The position numbers and the translations under genes were made by a program. The notes beneath the pieces are model-generated. The model was not told the DNA's origin and did not search any database. It worked only from the letters and a program-made list of their open reading frames with translations. A stretch of 64,000 bases of DNA, taken from assembly GCA_011365025.1 (NCBI GenBank), contig RDOF01000003.1:1-64000 (forward strand), in the 5' to 3' direction. The number at the start of each line of letters is the position of its first letter. Position 1 is the first letter of the stretch. Positions 44,077 to 51,895 of this stretch are shown one piece after another. This stretch comes from Candidatus Thorarchaeota archaeon (GTDB lineage: Archaea; Asgardarchaeota; Thorarchaeia; Thorarchaeales; Thorarchaeaceae).

Positions 44077-45464
44077 GAATTGTAACCTGGATTCTGAGAG
44101 TGGCATCCGTGGCTGCTTTTGCCGCCATGGCATGGCTTGTCTACATTGCTATGGATGTCAACGATGTCTGGCACTGGGCAGCTCCCTACGAGTTCGTGGT
44201 TACCGTATTTCGGCTTCTCTCGTTGATATTCTTCTTCACTTCGATTCTAGTCATGTCTGGGCTTGTCATTGCGCTAACCGGAGCAAACCCTGGCGCCTTG
44301 GTCACTGGTCTCTATAACACGCTTGTTCTGAGAATGTGGTATATGCAACCCTATGGCGTATCCGGACCCCTGACCGATATCAATCAGGTGATTGCTCAAT
44401 TCACAGGTGACTTACAACGAATACTCCTGAGCCTATGGAACAACACCTTTCTCTTTCTCTACTTCCTCTGTGCTGGAGTAAGCATTGCTCTGTTCCTCCA
44501 AAGCCTGTTTAGAATGGAACACAAGTATGTTGGAGGTGCTTTCGTTTCGATGCAGCTCATTCTAATCTTGGCTGCTTTTCGTGGACATCTTGTCCCTGAT
44601 TTCGTTGTATTCCCTGCGGACTTTCTGGTGTTTCTATTTCATCCGATACAGATACTTGCACTGATTTCGTTTGCTTATCTTGAAATAAGCTACCAAATGA
44701 TTTACAGCCACTCCGTGGGCAAGCCTGTCGAGGAGCGTGAAGAAACGCTTAGGAAACAGCTCTTGGCACTTAGACAGGCCACTCGAAAAGTAGACGCTAT
44801 TGAACGTGGCGAGAAAGTGAGCATAACCGGCATGAGCAGATCATCAGGGGCCACTGCCTTTTCCTTCCTTAGAGAGGCAATAGAACGAAAGTTTGTTGGA
44901 AGCAAGGATGCCCTTGAGAACTTGGATGCAATTTCTGATGTTCGTCGGCTGCAGAACTATGTTGATGATATTCTCGCATCCGACTCGAAGGCAAGAGATG
45001 AACTAACCGCAAAGGCTGCAGCTCCCTCATCCAGCTATATTATTGGCTCGACCCTCATGGGGTCTGCAATTAGGTTCCTCGGCGTTGTTGCAGTGTCCTT
45101 TCTGCTTCTTAGCCCATCAGTTCTTACTACGCTGCTGAATCTGCCATTAGGAATACAGAATAGTGTTGAAATCCTTCAACCAGAGATGGCTCTTCTCCTT
45201 CTGGTTCCTATAGCCTTACTCTTCCCCTTTGCAGCCATGGTGATAAGCTGGTTTTCAAAACGCGAGGCTGTGGAAGAGCCGGAACTTACCGAAGAAGAAA
45301 AGCAGGAACTTGAGCTCCGAAAGAAGAAACTTGAGCAATTCAAGAAGGACACGAAGAGGAAGCGTAAGGAACGCGAAAAAGCTCGAAAAGAAGCACGCAA
45401 GCGACGTGAACGGGGCGAAGAGAAGGATGAATGGGACAAAGCTCTTGAAGAAACCTATAGGTAG
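44073..45464 (+). CDS. multi-pass membrane protein with charged coiled-coil tail
   Basis: Not recognised. It has 463 residues. Four or five N-terminal membrane helices (about 1-210) are followed by a 130-residue cytoplasmic loop, two more helices (about 330-395) and a 65-residue tail of Lys, Arg and Glu predicted to form a coiled coil. The start TTG overlaps the DUF58 stop, so it belongs to the moxR operon and ends it. Its role is probably as a membrane platform for the MoxR/DUF58/DUF4350/giant protein group; this is inference from position. Confidence 0.7.
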   Translation: MRIVTWILRVASVAAFAAMAWLVYIAMDVNDVWHWAAPYEFVVTVFRLLSLIFFFTSILVMSGLVIALTGANPGALVTGLYNTLVLRMWYMQPYGVSGPLTDINQVIAQFTGDLQRILLSLWNNTFLFLYFLCAGVSIALFLQSLFRMEHKYVGGAFVSMQLILILAAFRGHLVPDFVVFPADFLVFLFHPIQILALISFAYLEISYQMIYSHSVGKPVEEREETLRKQLLALRQATRKVDAIERGEKVSITGMSRSSGATAFSFLREAIERKFVGSKDALENLDAISDVRRLQNYVDDILASDSKARDELTAKAAAPSSSYIIGSTLMGSAIRFLGVVAVSFLLLSPSVLTTLLNLPLGIQNSVEILQPEMALLLLVPIALLFPFAAMVISWFSKREAVEEPELTEEEKQELELRKKKLEQFKKDTKRKRKEREKARKEARKRRERGEEKDEWDKALEETYR

Positions 45465-45489
45465 GTTTACTCACTGAGGTGGTTCTAAA

Positions 45490-46458
45490 ATGGCAAATGT
45501 GGTACTGACCCATGGAGACCTCGATGGGATAACATCAGGCGCAATTGCACTTCTAGCATTTCCGGGGGCTGATTTCTACTTCACAAAGCCTTCTCAGATT
45601 CACCAGGATTTGTACCGGGTCGCAAAGGACCGACCTGAGAAGGTCCACATTAGCGATATAGCAATAAACAGCAGAAGATTCGATGAAATCCTCCGAGCAC
45701 TCGACAAGTTTCCAGATTCCACAAGAATCCACTGGGCTGATCATCATCCCCTAATCCCTAGTCAAAAGAAGAAACTATCCACACGAGTCGAATTGGTTCA
45801 TGAAGTTGGACCTTGCGCAGCCGAGCTGGTCTACAGGAGGTTTTCGAAAGAGCTTCCAGAACACGCTCTTCGCTTGGCACTCTATGGCGCAATTGGGGAT
45901 TATTGTGATAACACCCCCTTTGCAAGAAGACATTTCGATGACTATGATAAAAGAACACTCTATCTTGAGGCCGGGATTCTGGTTCAAGCACTTCAGGAGA
46001 TTGACTATCGAAGAGAATCCAAGGACTTGGTTCGTCAATTGACCATTGGAATTGAACCAAGCTCGATGAATGACATTGTCGATTTGGCCCTGAAAGCAAC
46101 ACGAATCGAACATGAAGTCTTTCGCTATGTCCAGAAGAACGCACGAAAGTTGAGCCAAGTTGGCTATGTCCTTGATATGCCTGTTAATGGATATAGGGGG
46201 AAAAGCGCGAAATTCGCAGCCTATGTGACCAACTCCATGATTGGAATTAGTGCAAGATCTTCAGAAGAGGACGTCGACTGTAGCCTCCGACGGCGGCAAT
46301 GCGAAGTAGACCTTAACAAGGCTATGAACACAATACTTTCTGAAATTGATGGAGGTCAGGGTGGAGGTCATCCTGCTGCAGCAGGAGCCTCGATAAATAA
46401 GAACGATTTTCCCAAGTTTCTCCAGCGTCTTGCCGAGTATCTTGACGAAATCACTTAG
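45490..46458 (+). CDS. DHH/DHHA1 phosphoesterase
   Basis: Manganese-type phosphoesterase of 322 residues. Motifs: THGDLDGITSG at the N-terminus, ISDIAI, the DHH motif in WADHHPLI near residue 86, GDY near 136, and DHHA1 GGGHPAAAGASI near 297. Family members are nanoRNases, pAp phosphatases or archaeal RecJ/GAN-type exonucleases; size fits a nanoRNase-like or RecJ-like enzyme. GAGGTGGT precedes its ATG, 25 bp after the previous gene. It overlaps the OPT gene tail to tail by 4 bp. Confidence 0.88.
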   Translation: MANVVLTHGDLDGITSGAIALLAFPGADFYFTKPSQIHQDLYRVAKDRPEKVHISDIAINSRRFDEILRALDKFPDSTRIHWADHHPLIPSQKKKLSTRVELVHEVGPCAAELVYRRFSKELPEHALRLALYGAIGDYCDNTPFARRHFDDYDKRTLYLEAGILVQALQEIDYRRESKDLVRQLTIGIEPSSMNDIVDLALKATRIEHEVFRYVQKNARKLSQVGYVLDMPVNGYRGKSAKFAAYVTNSMIGISARSSEEDVDCSLRRRQCEVDLNKAMNTILSEIDGGQGGGHPAAAGASINKNDFPKFLQRLAEYLDEIT

Positions 46459-48677
46459 ACTAGCATGCTGAAGGCAGCCGTTAGGACAAGAAATACTGTG
46501 ACAATGGCCTCTCCCGCCACAACTCCACTCAAAATCCTGCTCGTTCTCTCTTCTGACTCCTCGCAGATCATGATTTCTTCGGAGTCCAAGTCTTTTCCTC
46601 TTCTTTGCTTTTCAATACGATAGTTCAGTGCTCCCCCGAAGAGCATAGTCACTGATGTGGCCGGAGGAATGAGCAAGCCGACTGCCAGACTGATGGCACT
46701 AAATCCTCTCCTGTTAAGCTCCCTCCCTGTCAAGTATCCAATTATCGCAAAAACCATGAGATATAGAAATGCAAGAAGGAATGGCATGTCAGGAAGCTGA
46801 TCAACTCCTGGTAACTGAAAATTGCCAATATGTGAGATACTAATGACGAGAAAGCCGAATAACTGTGAAACAGGAGCGGGGAATTCTGCCCCGCCAAAAC
46901 CATAGGTTCGATATAGCAGATATGTTATCATAGAGCCAATTAGAGTTCCTAGCACCATTCCAATTGCCACAGCCTTGAGAATGCTTCTACCCCTCACTCC
47001 TGTAATCCGGCCCAGCTTCAAGTGTACTAGGAGCGCAATTGCAGCATCTTGAAGTCCCCCAAGCATTGCCATGAATGTGGTTATCGCTTGAAATGTTGTT
47101 CTAAATAAAAGAATGGCAGGGATGGCGATTATATCCGAAATGTAGCCCGCAAGCATACCCGTTTCACTGATTGCTCGCGCAGTAAAATAGGCCGAGATTA
47201 GTGCCAAAGGCGTTCCAATTACAAAAAGCAGCCATGGAATTTCGATGCCGAGGAATGGCTTAACTAGTGAGAAAATAAAGATGCCAACAATTATGAATGA
47301 CACCAGAGAAGTGAACGCAATCCAAGGTGGCATTTTCCCCCTCTTACTTTTCATATACCCCCTTGGGTCTTTTACCATCCACCGAATTTCTTCTTTAAGC
47401 GCCTCAATGCTGAAGAGTTCCGTTCTAACTCGGAGTAGTTTTGGTAACTCCTCTGTCTTGTGTGGTTTTTCAATTAGATGATAGTCCCGTTCCTTGCCGT
47501 TGAGCGTATTCTTGTGGTTTCTTGCTTGTTCTTCAAACTCCTCAGGAGTCAACTCCTTTGTTCTGCTGGAAACTAAATCATTGAGAATGACGGCAACAAA
47601 AACTCCCAGAACCAGATAGATTATCTCAGGACGATGTAGATGATCCCCATACTCAATAGGCGCTGCACCCTCTATGAGTATCCAAATCATTACAGTTACC
47701 AATGTGCCGACAGCCATTATCAGAGTCCTTTTCCAACCGACGAAGTACCCAACTCCCGCAAGCAATGGTGAGTTTGTTACTCCAATCCAGTTGGGTATAT
47801 TTCCTGCCTCAGGAATAATCGGTGTCAGTGCTTGAGGGAGTGAAGACAGGGTTGATCCAGTGGCACCTTCCAGAAATCGAGTAGTTCCCATCCATGACGC
47901 GCCAGTGACCATCCCTCCAACTACGTTCTCTTTTGATTTTGGATCTGCAGCTAACGAAACAATGCAGTTCGCTTGAGGAGTAACTTGCGGCCAGGGGTCC
48001 GTTTCAAACTGCTCTCGGAATGGCAGGAGGAGAATTAGACCGAAGACCGCACTAAGGCCTGTTACAAGCACAATGAAAGGATACGTAATTATTGCGCTAG
48101 CATAGCTAGATGGAGTGAAAATGGCAATTGCAGGGAAGGTGACCAAGACGCCAACTGAGATATACGCTGAACTGTTTGCTATTGCGACAACAACTGTGTT
48201 CTCTTCAGGTGTATACCGACCGTAAGCACTAAGAATCAAAGCCCCCAGAAGCTCTGCTCCAATGAAGTAGACAACTCCAATCTTTAGTGCAAGATAGATG
48301 CCCAAGAAGGTCATGATCACGCCAATGACGATTCCCGAAGTCAATGCCCTCTTTGTCAAGGGGAATTTTGGCCTGCTCATCACAGCTGCGTAAATTGCCA
48401 ATCCGCCCGACACCATGACAGTGGCTTCAGTGAAAATACCCATCAAGGCAGAAATGACTGGCAGGAGGATGGTAGCTAGTGACAAGGCAAAAATTTCGGG
48501 GATTTCAGGGGGCTCTCGAAACAGGACTCCTAAAAGAAGTCCAAACTCAACAACAATTGCAATGAGTACGCTTGGGTCATTCCATCTTCCCTGAAATGCC
48601 ACAAAGACAGCAAAAAATGTACCAGCTCCAAAGATGCCCAAGAGAAGTGCTCTAGTTGTTCTTGGGATTTGGTCCAA
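46455..48677 (-). CDS. OPT-family oligopeptide transporter
   Basis: Large membrane carrier of 740 residues with about 15 hydrophobic segments, typical of the OPT family that imports oligopeptides or metal-chelator complexes. The central cytoplasmic loop is charged (residues 375-430). Family features include the NPG-like TPQANCIVSLAADPK segment and WIGVTNSPLLAGVGYFVGW. TTG start at 48677 with GGAGG 7 bp upstream. Substrate not known. Confidence 0.88.
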   Translation of the reverse strand: MDQIPRTTRALLLGIFGAGTFFAVFVAFQGRWNDPSVLIAIVVEFGLLLGVLFREPPEIPEIFALSLATILLPVISALMGIFTEATVMVSGGLAIYAAVMSRPKFPLTKRALTSGIVIGVIMTFLGIYLALKIGVVYFIGAELLGALILSAYGRYTPEENTVVVAIANSSAYISVGVLVTFPAIAIFTPSSYASAIITYPFIVLVTGLSAVFGLILLLPFREQFETDPWPQVTPQANCIVSLAADPKSKENVVGGMVTGASWMGTTRFLEGATGSTLSSLPQALTPIIPEAGNIPNWIGVTNSPLLAGVGYFVGWKRTLIMAVGTLVTVMIWILIEGAAPIEYGDHLHRPEIIYLVLGVFVAVILNDLVSSRTKELTPEEFEEQARNHKNTLNGKERDYHLIEKPHKTEELPKLLRVRTELFSIEALKEEIRWMVKDPRGYMKSKRGKMPPWIAFTSLVSFIIVGIFIFSLVKPFLGIEIPWLLFVIGTPLALISAYFTARAISETGMLAGYISDIIAIPAILLFRTTFQAITTFMAMLGGLQDAAIALLVHLKLGRITGVRGRSILKAVAIGMVLGTLIGSMITYLLYRTYGFGGAEFPAPVSQLFGFLVISISHIGNFQLPGVDQLPDMPFLLAFLYLMVFAIIGYLTGRELNRRGFSAISLAVGLLIPPATSVTMLFGGALNYRIEKQRRGKDLDSEEIMICEESEERTSRILSGVVAGEAIVTVFLVLTAAFSMLV

Positions 48678-48777
48678 CGGTTAGCCTCCTGGCTGGGCGA
48701 GGGTACATTCACTGGTATCAAACGGATACCACGGAGCGATAGGGAAACTCTCGTAAGGCAAATCTGAACGGTTTCGG

Positions 48778-49080
48778 TTATTTATCGTTTGTGACCAGCT
48801 TCATGAATTGCTCTTTTCGAAATCCAATCACTTTGACGGTCTTCTCTCGTGATTTGTGACCTGATACCAAGACCAGATCACCCGTCGATACACCGAGGAA
48901 TTTTGATAGTTGCTTGAGCAGCTCCATGTTTGCCTTTCCTTCTCTTGCTGGCGACTTAATGTTCAGTACTAGATACTCGTCCGAAAGCTCAGAAATCAAA
49001 TTCCGTTCTTTAGATCTGGGTCTAACCAGGATCTTCACCAATACCCCATCATCGCTCTCCCAGATTGGTCCATCACTCAT
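48778..49080 (-). CDS. DUF167 (YggU-type) protein
   Basis: Small conserved alpha/beta protein of 100 residues. The family signature is visible as VLVKILVRPRSKERNL, then LNIKSPAREGKANMELLKQLSKFLG and LVSGHKSREKTV. Function unknown across bacteria, archaea and eukaryotes. Single gene; the region 49081-49247 upstream is the promoter of the divergent profilin-like gene. Confidence 0.9.
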   Translation of the reverse strand: MSDGPIWESDDGVLVKILVRPRSKERNLISELSDEYLVLNIKSPAREGKANMELLKQLSKFLGVSTGDLVLVSGHKSREKTVKVIGFRKEQFMKLVTNDK

Positions 49081-49247
49081 AATTGATGATACGGCATCAA
49101 AGCATAAGAGTGTGTTTCCCTTTTCCGATTTTGCAGAGCATTTCAGCCTTGAATGCGGGTTAAGATACTTTTAGAAGGCTATCAAGAATTCCTTTTTATG
49201 GTAACACTGTTTCTTACTTTCCAGAAACCGTGTATAACATGGGGTGA

Positions 49248-49634
49248 ATGACATTGTCAGATCCAGTTATGGATGCATATACACAAGCCTACAATGATAG
49301 TGGAAACATGGTTCAAGCCTTTGGAGTAATCACCACCGCCGGTCAGGTCCTATGGCAGTCAAACAATTGGGATCTTACAGCCGACGCTGCTCAGCTTGGT
49401 AGGGCAGTTGGCAGTAGTGCTGCTAGCGTTATACAGAATCAAGTAAAATACAGCACAATTCGAACAACCCCGGATAGTCTCGTAGCTCGAAACGTTCAGG
49501 GGAGTGGTATCTTGGTTCTAGCGAAAATTGAGGGCGACAAGTTCGTTGTTGCTTGGGCTGCAGCAGAAGCTGCTCCAGATGGCATCTATGTAGATGTTGA
49601 CCGTGCTGCAAAATCGCTAAAAGGCAAGATTTAG
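49248..49634 (+). CDS. profilin-like protein 1 (Asgard profilin candidate)
   Basis: Small cytosolic protein of 128 residues. The order of elements follows profilin: N-terminal helix (DPVMDAYTQAYND), strand AFGVITTAGQVLWQSNNWDL, helix TADAAQLGRAV, strand with VKYSTIRTTPDSLVARN, glycine turn QGSGILVLAKI, strand KFVVAWAA, and a C-terminal helix (VDVDRAAKSLKG). The length also fits. Asgard profilins are known to bind actin. A roadblock/LC7 protein has a related fold and is the main alternative, but a profilin-like pre-core Trp segment and the final helix favour profilin. No actin gene is in the window. TTTTTATG near 49195 is a possible TATA box. Confidence 0.6.
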   Translation: MTLSDPVMDAYTQAYNDSGNMVQAFGVITTAGQVLWQSNNWDLTADAAQLGRAVGSSAASVIQNQVKYSTIRTTPDSLVARNVQGSGILVLAKIEGDKFVVAWAAAEAAPDGIYVDVDRAAKSLKGKI

Positions 49635-49740
49635 CAGAGTATTCTAGGATGGACTGAGCGTCAGGTTAATTACAGTCTGACTTGTCCATCTATTGAATTA
49701 CGGTTATCCAAAGGCATAGCTACGTTCTGGTGAAGCTGAA

Positions 49741-50118
49741 ATGGACACGACAATCGACAACGAATGGAAACTTCTCTATTCTCATAATCCAAAGATTCAG
49801 GCCTTCGCAATTATGAAGAATGGCGAAATCATTTGGGTTACTAGCAATTGGGGTAACCTTGTTGACGCTACCGAATCCTTAGCTACTGCATCATCATCAG
49901 GGGCCCCTGCCATTTCAGCAGGGGGCGTTACCTATAAGTTGGTGGCAGCTGATGATCAATCCTACATCGCTACTGCCGATAGCAACCAAGGACATCTGTT
50001 AATGGCGTTGGTGGAGAATGATACTTGGGCGATAGCTTGGGCGACCCCTGACTCCGTCCCAGAGCTCGCAATCGTTGATTTGGCAAAGACTGCAATACAA
50101 TTGATGAGGCGTCTTTGA
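49741..50118 (+). CDS. profilin-like protein 2
   Basis: Paralogue of the preceding gene, 125 residues. It aligns through IQAFAIMKNGEIIWVTSNWGN, GGVTYKLVAADDQSYIATA, NQGHLLMALVENDTWAIAWA and the C-terminal helix VDLAKTAIQLMRRL, though identity is moderate, so the duplication is old. GGTGA precedes the ATG; the 106-bp gap from the first copy is long enough for its own promoter. Profilin or roadblock-like, as for copy 1. Confidence 0.58.
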   Translation: MDTTIDNEWKLLYSHNPKIQAFAIMKNGEIIWVTSNWGNLVDATESLATASSSGAPAISAGGVTYKLVAADDQSYIATADSNQGHLLMALVENDTWAIAWATPDSVPELAIVDLAKTAIQLMRRL

Positions 50119-50218
50119 GGAATCCAGTGATTATTTTTTTCTCAGTACCTGCAAGCTAATCAGTAAAGGATAAGTGCAGGTCATCCTGTCCAAGGAAGTC
50201 GCCTACGAGGTCAATCCA

Positions 50219-50455
50219 ATGACAATCACAGCCTATATCATGATCAAGGTGGAAGGAATGTCCAATCGTGATGTTCTTGACAAGATTATGGCCCTTGATG
50301 AAACGGAAGAGGCCTTCATTATATTTGGCGCTTTTGACGTCATTGTCAAGGCCAAGTTCAAATCTAACGATGCTATGAGCACCTATGTTGTGGAGAAGCT
50401 CAAAGGAATTGAAGGTGTAGGCGAAACGCAAACCAATGTATGTGCAACCTGCTAA
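50219..50455 (+). CDS. stand-alone Lrp/AsnC ligand-binding (RAM) domain
   Basis: 78-residue single-domain protein. It has the RAM fold pattern: TITAYIMIKVEGM, helix SNRDVLDKIMAL, strand EAFIIFGAFDVIVKAKFKS, helix and the end VGETQTNVC. It has no DNA-binding domain, so it probably acts as an effector subunit or an amino-acid sensor. GAGGT lies 7 bp before the ATG; longer frames from 50174 are unlikely. It ends 25 bp from the converging regulator gene. Confidence 0.85.
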   Translation: MTITAYIMIKVEGMSNRDVLDKIMALDETEEAFIIFGAFDVIVKAKFKSNDAMSTYVVEKLKGIEGVGETQTNVCATC

Positions 50456-50480
50456 GCTTGTTGAATGGTGGTGGCCCTGC

Positions 50481-51230
50481 CTACTTGCTTTTGAGGAGGA
50501 TTTCGCGTATTCTTCTCTGAATGTTCACCCATTCATCGTTACCAAGCGCATGAAGCATGACGAGATCTTCATACAGCGAGAGGACTTCCTTATCTGCAAC
50601 GTCTCCTTTCACAAGCTTTGCAATCTCGGACCGGCCCTGACTCTCTATCCTCGCGCCTTCGAGTAGGAGGTTGGCTAGCTCTTTCTTCTGTGCCTCAGAC
50701 AGGTTGATATCAAAGACTGCGAATTTCTCAACATGGCTCTCCACTTTCCTCTTCATCAGTGACTCAGTCATTGCAGATTGGCCGGTGGTAAGGACAAACC
50801 CTTTTGCGGTTCTTTGGTAATAGTCCGTTGTTCTCTTCCCGGTGACAACGGTTCCATACTTCACTACAAAGCCACCATCAATAAGCTTTGGGAGATGGTG
50901 GTATACTTGATTCTTGGTGATATTGTCAATATCTTTGTACTTCTTCGCCATCTTGACAATCTCTACCACTGACATTGCATATCGCTTCACTTCTCTCTGA
51001 ATCCAAATGGTTCCTCCCGTGTCAGGGTCCTTGGTTTCAGTGGTCAGTTTGTCATCAATTCCGCGCTTCAGGACTTGGATGATAAAGTACCTCACTTGGT
51101 CATCAATAATTTCTGCACGCTTCTCATCGTGAATAAACACGATGTCACGCATCTCCTGCTTGCCCTCTTCTGTGAGTTCAATCCCCTCAAGGGCGTCTGT
51201 CACTTCATACTTCGTCAATCTATCACCCAA
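50481..51230 (-). CDS. winged-helix transcription regulator
   Basis: DNA-binding regulator of 249 residues. The first 75 residues are charged and helical. A winged-helix domain at about 75-150 contains MAKKYKDIDNITKNQVYHHLPKLIDGGFVVKYG and a wing TTDYYQRTAKGFVL. The remaining third is helical and probably dimerises. It is divergent from the four-ORF operon starting at 51427 and faces the GGTTTG-type repeats, so it is the obvious candidate regulator. Target and ligand are inference. TTG start at 51230. Confidence 0.78.
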   Translation of the reverse strand: MGDRLTKYEVTDALEGIELTEEGKQEMRDIVFIHDEKRAEIIDDQVRYFIIQVLKRGIDDKLTTETKDPDTGGTIWIQREVKRYAMSVVEIVKMAKKYKDIDNITKNQVYHHLPKLIDGGFVVKYGTVVTGKRTTDYYQRTAKGFVLTTGQSAMTESLMKRKVESHVEKFAVFDINLSEAQKKELANLLLEGARIESQGRSEIAKLVKGDVADKEVLSLYEDLVMLHALGNDEWVNIQRRIREILLKSK

Positions 51231-51318
51231 ATTCGTTCTTTATCTACCGAATTTTATGGACAATACTGCCTAAAAGGTTTATTGTAGGAACCATGTTAGA
51301 GATAAAAAGTAAGTTGCG

Positions 51319-51355
51319 AAATGGTTTGTAAAACAAATGGTTTGGTGTGCAAACC
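51319..51355. promoter_or_regulatory. repeat/dyad operator region of the four-ORF operon
   Basis: AAATGGTTTG occurs at 51319-51328 and 51335-51344, and an inverted CAAACC at 51350-51355 pairs with GGTTTG at 51339-51344 as a dyad with a 5-bp spacer. A second dyad, TTTGT-N3-ACAAA, is at 51325-51337. All lie just upstream of the TATA box and form a likely regulator site. Confidence 0.6.
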
Positions 51356-51363
51356 TTTATATG
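51356..51363 (+). promoter_or_regulatory. TATA box of the four-ORF operon
   Basis: TTTATATG, preceded by AAACC (BRE-like), 64 bp upstream of the first ATG. Transcription would begin near 51388, leaving a leader of about 40 nt. Confidence 0.6.
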
Positions 51364-51372
51364 CTTAAGCTG

Positions 51373-51408
51373 CTCGCTTGTACCCAAGCGAGTCTAACTG
51401 CTTCGCAG
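51373..51408 (+). promoter_or_regulatory. leader hairpins of the four-ORF operon
   Basis: CTCGCTTG (51373-51380), loop TACC, CAAGCGAG (51385-51392) is a perfect 8-bp inverted repeat at or near the transcription start. A 4-bp hairpin CTGC-TTC-GCAG (51398-51408) follows just before the GGTGA ribosome site (51416-51420). The first could be a DNA operator over the start site or an RNA leader structure. Confidence 0.55.
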
Positions 51409-51426
51409 AAAGATTGGTGAACAAGA

Positions 51427-51534
51427 ATGACTCAAGAAACAGGTACTCGGACAGCGGAACTGCATCGTGTAGCTAATTCGAGCTACCACTGGAATGAGGC
51501 ACTCTACTACGCATATGTATCACAGGGTAGATGA
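51427..51534 (+). CDS. small ORF A (35 residues), shared Tyr motif
   Basis: Too short for ordinary gene calls. Starts MTQETGTRTAELHRV and ends WNEALYYAYVSQGR. GGTGA lies 6 bp before the ATG. Its C-terminal EALYYAYVSQ aligns with the ends of ORFs B and C (A-[LI]-x-Y-[AS]-[YF]). The stop is 3 bp before the start of ORF B. Likely a peptide product; function unknown. Confidence 0.55.
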   Translation: MTQETGTRTAELHRVANSSYHWNEALYYAYVSQGR

Positions 51535-51537
51535 AGA

Positions 51538-51645
51538 ATGACTCACGAAAAGCATGATCTGTTTGGAATTGGAACGAAGAACTCGAAGATGGCAAAGGCT
51601 CTTTCGACCGATGCCATTGGGTACGCATTTGCATATAGGAGGTAG
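51538..51645 (+). CDS. small ORF B (35 residues), shared Tyr motif
   Basis: Starts MTHEKHDLFGIG and ends LSTDAIGYAFAYRR. Its end aligns with ORF C as LST-[DK]-A-[IL]-[GA]-Y-[AS]-[FY]-[AL]-YR. Its last codons contain the AGGAGGT ribosome site of ORF C, so the two are coupled. Basic and amphipathic at the C-terminus; function unknown. Confidence 0.62.
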   Translation: MTHEKHDLFGIGTKNSKMAKALSTDAIGYAFAYRR

Positions 51646-51650
51646 ACTCT

Positions 51651-51743
51651 ATGGCTCTAGCTAGGAAAGAACACGATTGGCGTGTCAGGAAGCACCTTTC
51701 AACTAAGGCGCTTGCATATTCATATCTTTACAGAGAGGTATAG
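51651..51743 (+). CDS. small ORF C (30 residues), shared Tyr motif
   Basis: Starts MALARKEHDWRVRKH and ends LSTKALAYSYLYREV. AGGAGGT is 7 bp before the ATG, the best ribosome site of the set. Homologous to ORF B at the C-terminus and with a similar [KE]HD element near the N-terminus. Function unknown. Confidence 0.62.
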   Translation: MALARKEHDWRVRKHLSTKALAYSYLYREV

Positions 51744-51749
51744 CTTGCG

Positions 51750-51863
51750 ATGAATGACAGAAGGGAATCCATCCGAACCACCTCTCCTCATCCTCCCAGC
51801 AGAGACAAAGCGGAACGTCGCTGCGTTACTTGTGAAGAAGTGCTCTTGTGGGACGCCACCTGA
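51750..51863 (+). CDS. small ORF D (37 residues), CxxC
   Basis: Starts MNDRRESIRTTSPHPP and ends RRCVTCEEVLLWDAT. It lacks the Tyr motif but has a CxxC pair that could bind metal or be redox-active as a dimer. GAGAGGT lies 10 bp upstream. It is followed within 6 bp by a T-run. Function unknown. Confidence 0.5.
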   Translation: MNDRRESIRTTSPHPPSRDKAERRCVTCEEVLLWDAT

Positions 51864-51868
51864 GCACC

Positions 51869-51876
51869 TTTTTTTT
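51869..51876 (+). terminator. T-run terminator after the four-ORF operon
   Basis: Eight consecutive T residues 6 bp after the last stop codon, as expected for FttA-type U-tract termination in archaea; fttA is in this window. No strong hairpin precedes it. The next gene is convergent. Confidence 0.55.
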
Positions 51877-51895
51877 CAATATGCTATGATCCCGA

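Noticed and set aside
49248..50118. Roadblock/LC7 pair
   Set aside because: Not excluded, but element order, length and the final helix fit profilin better; kept as the alternative.
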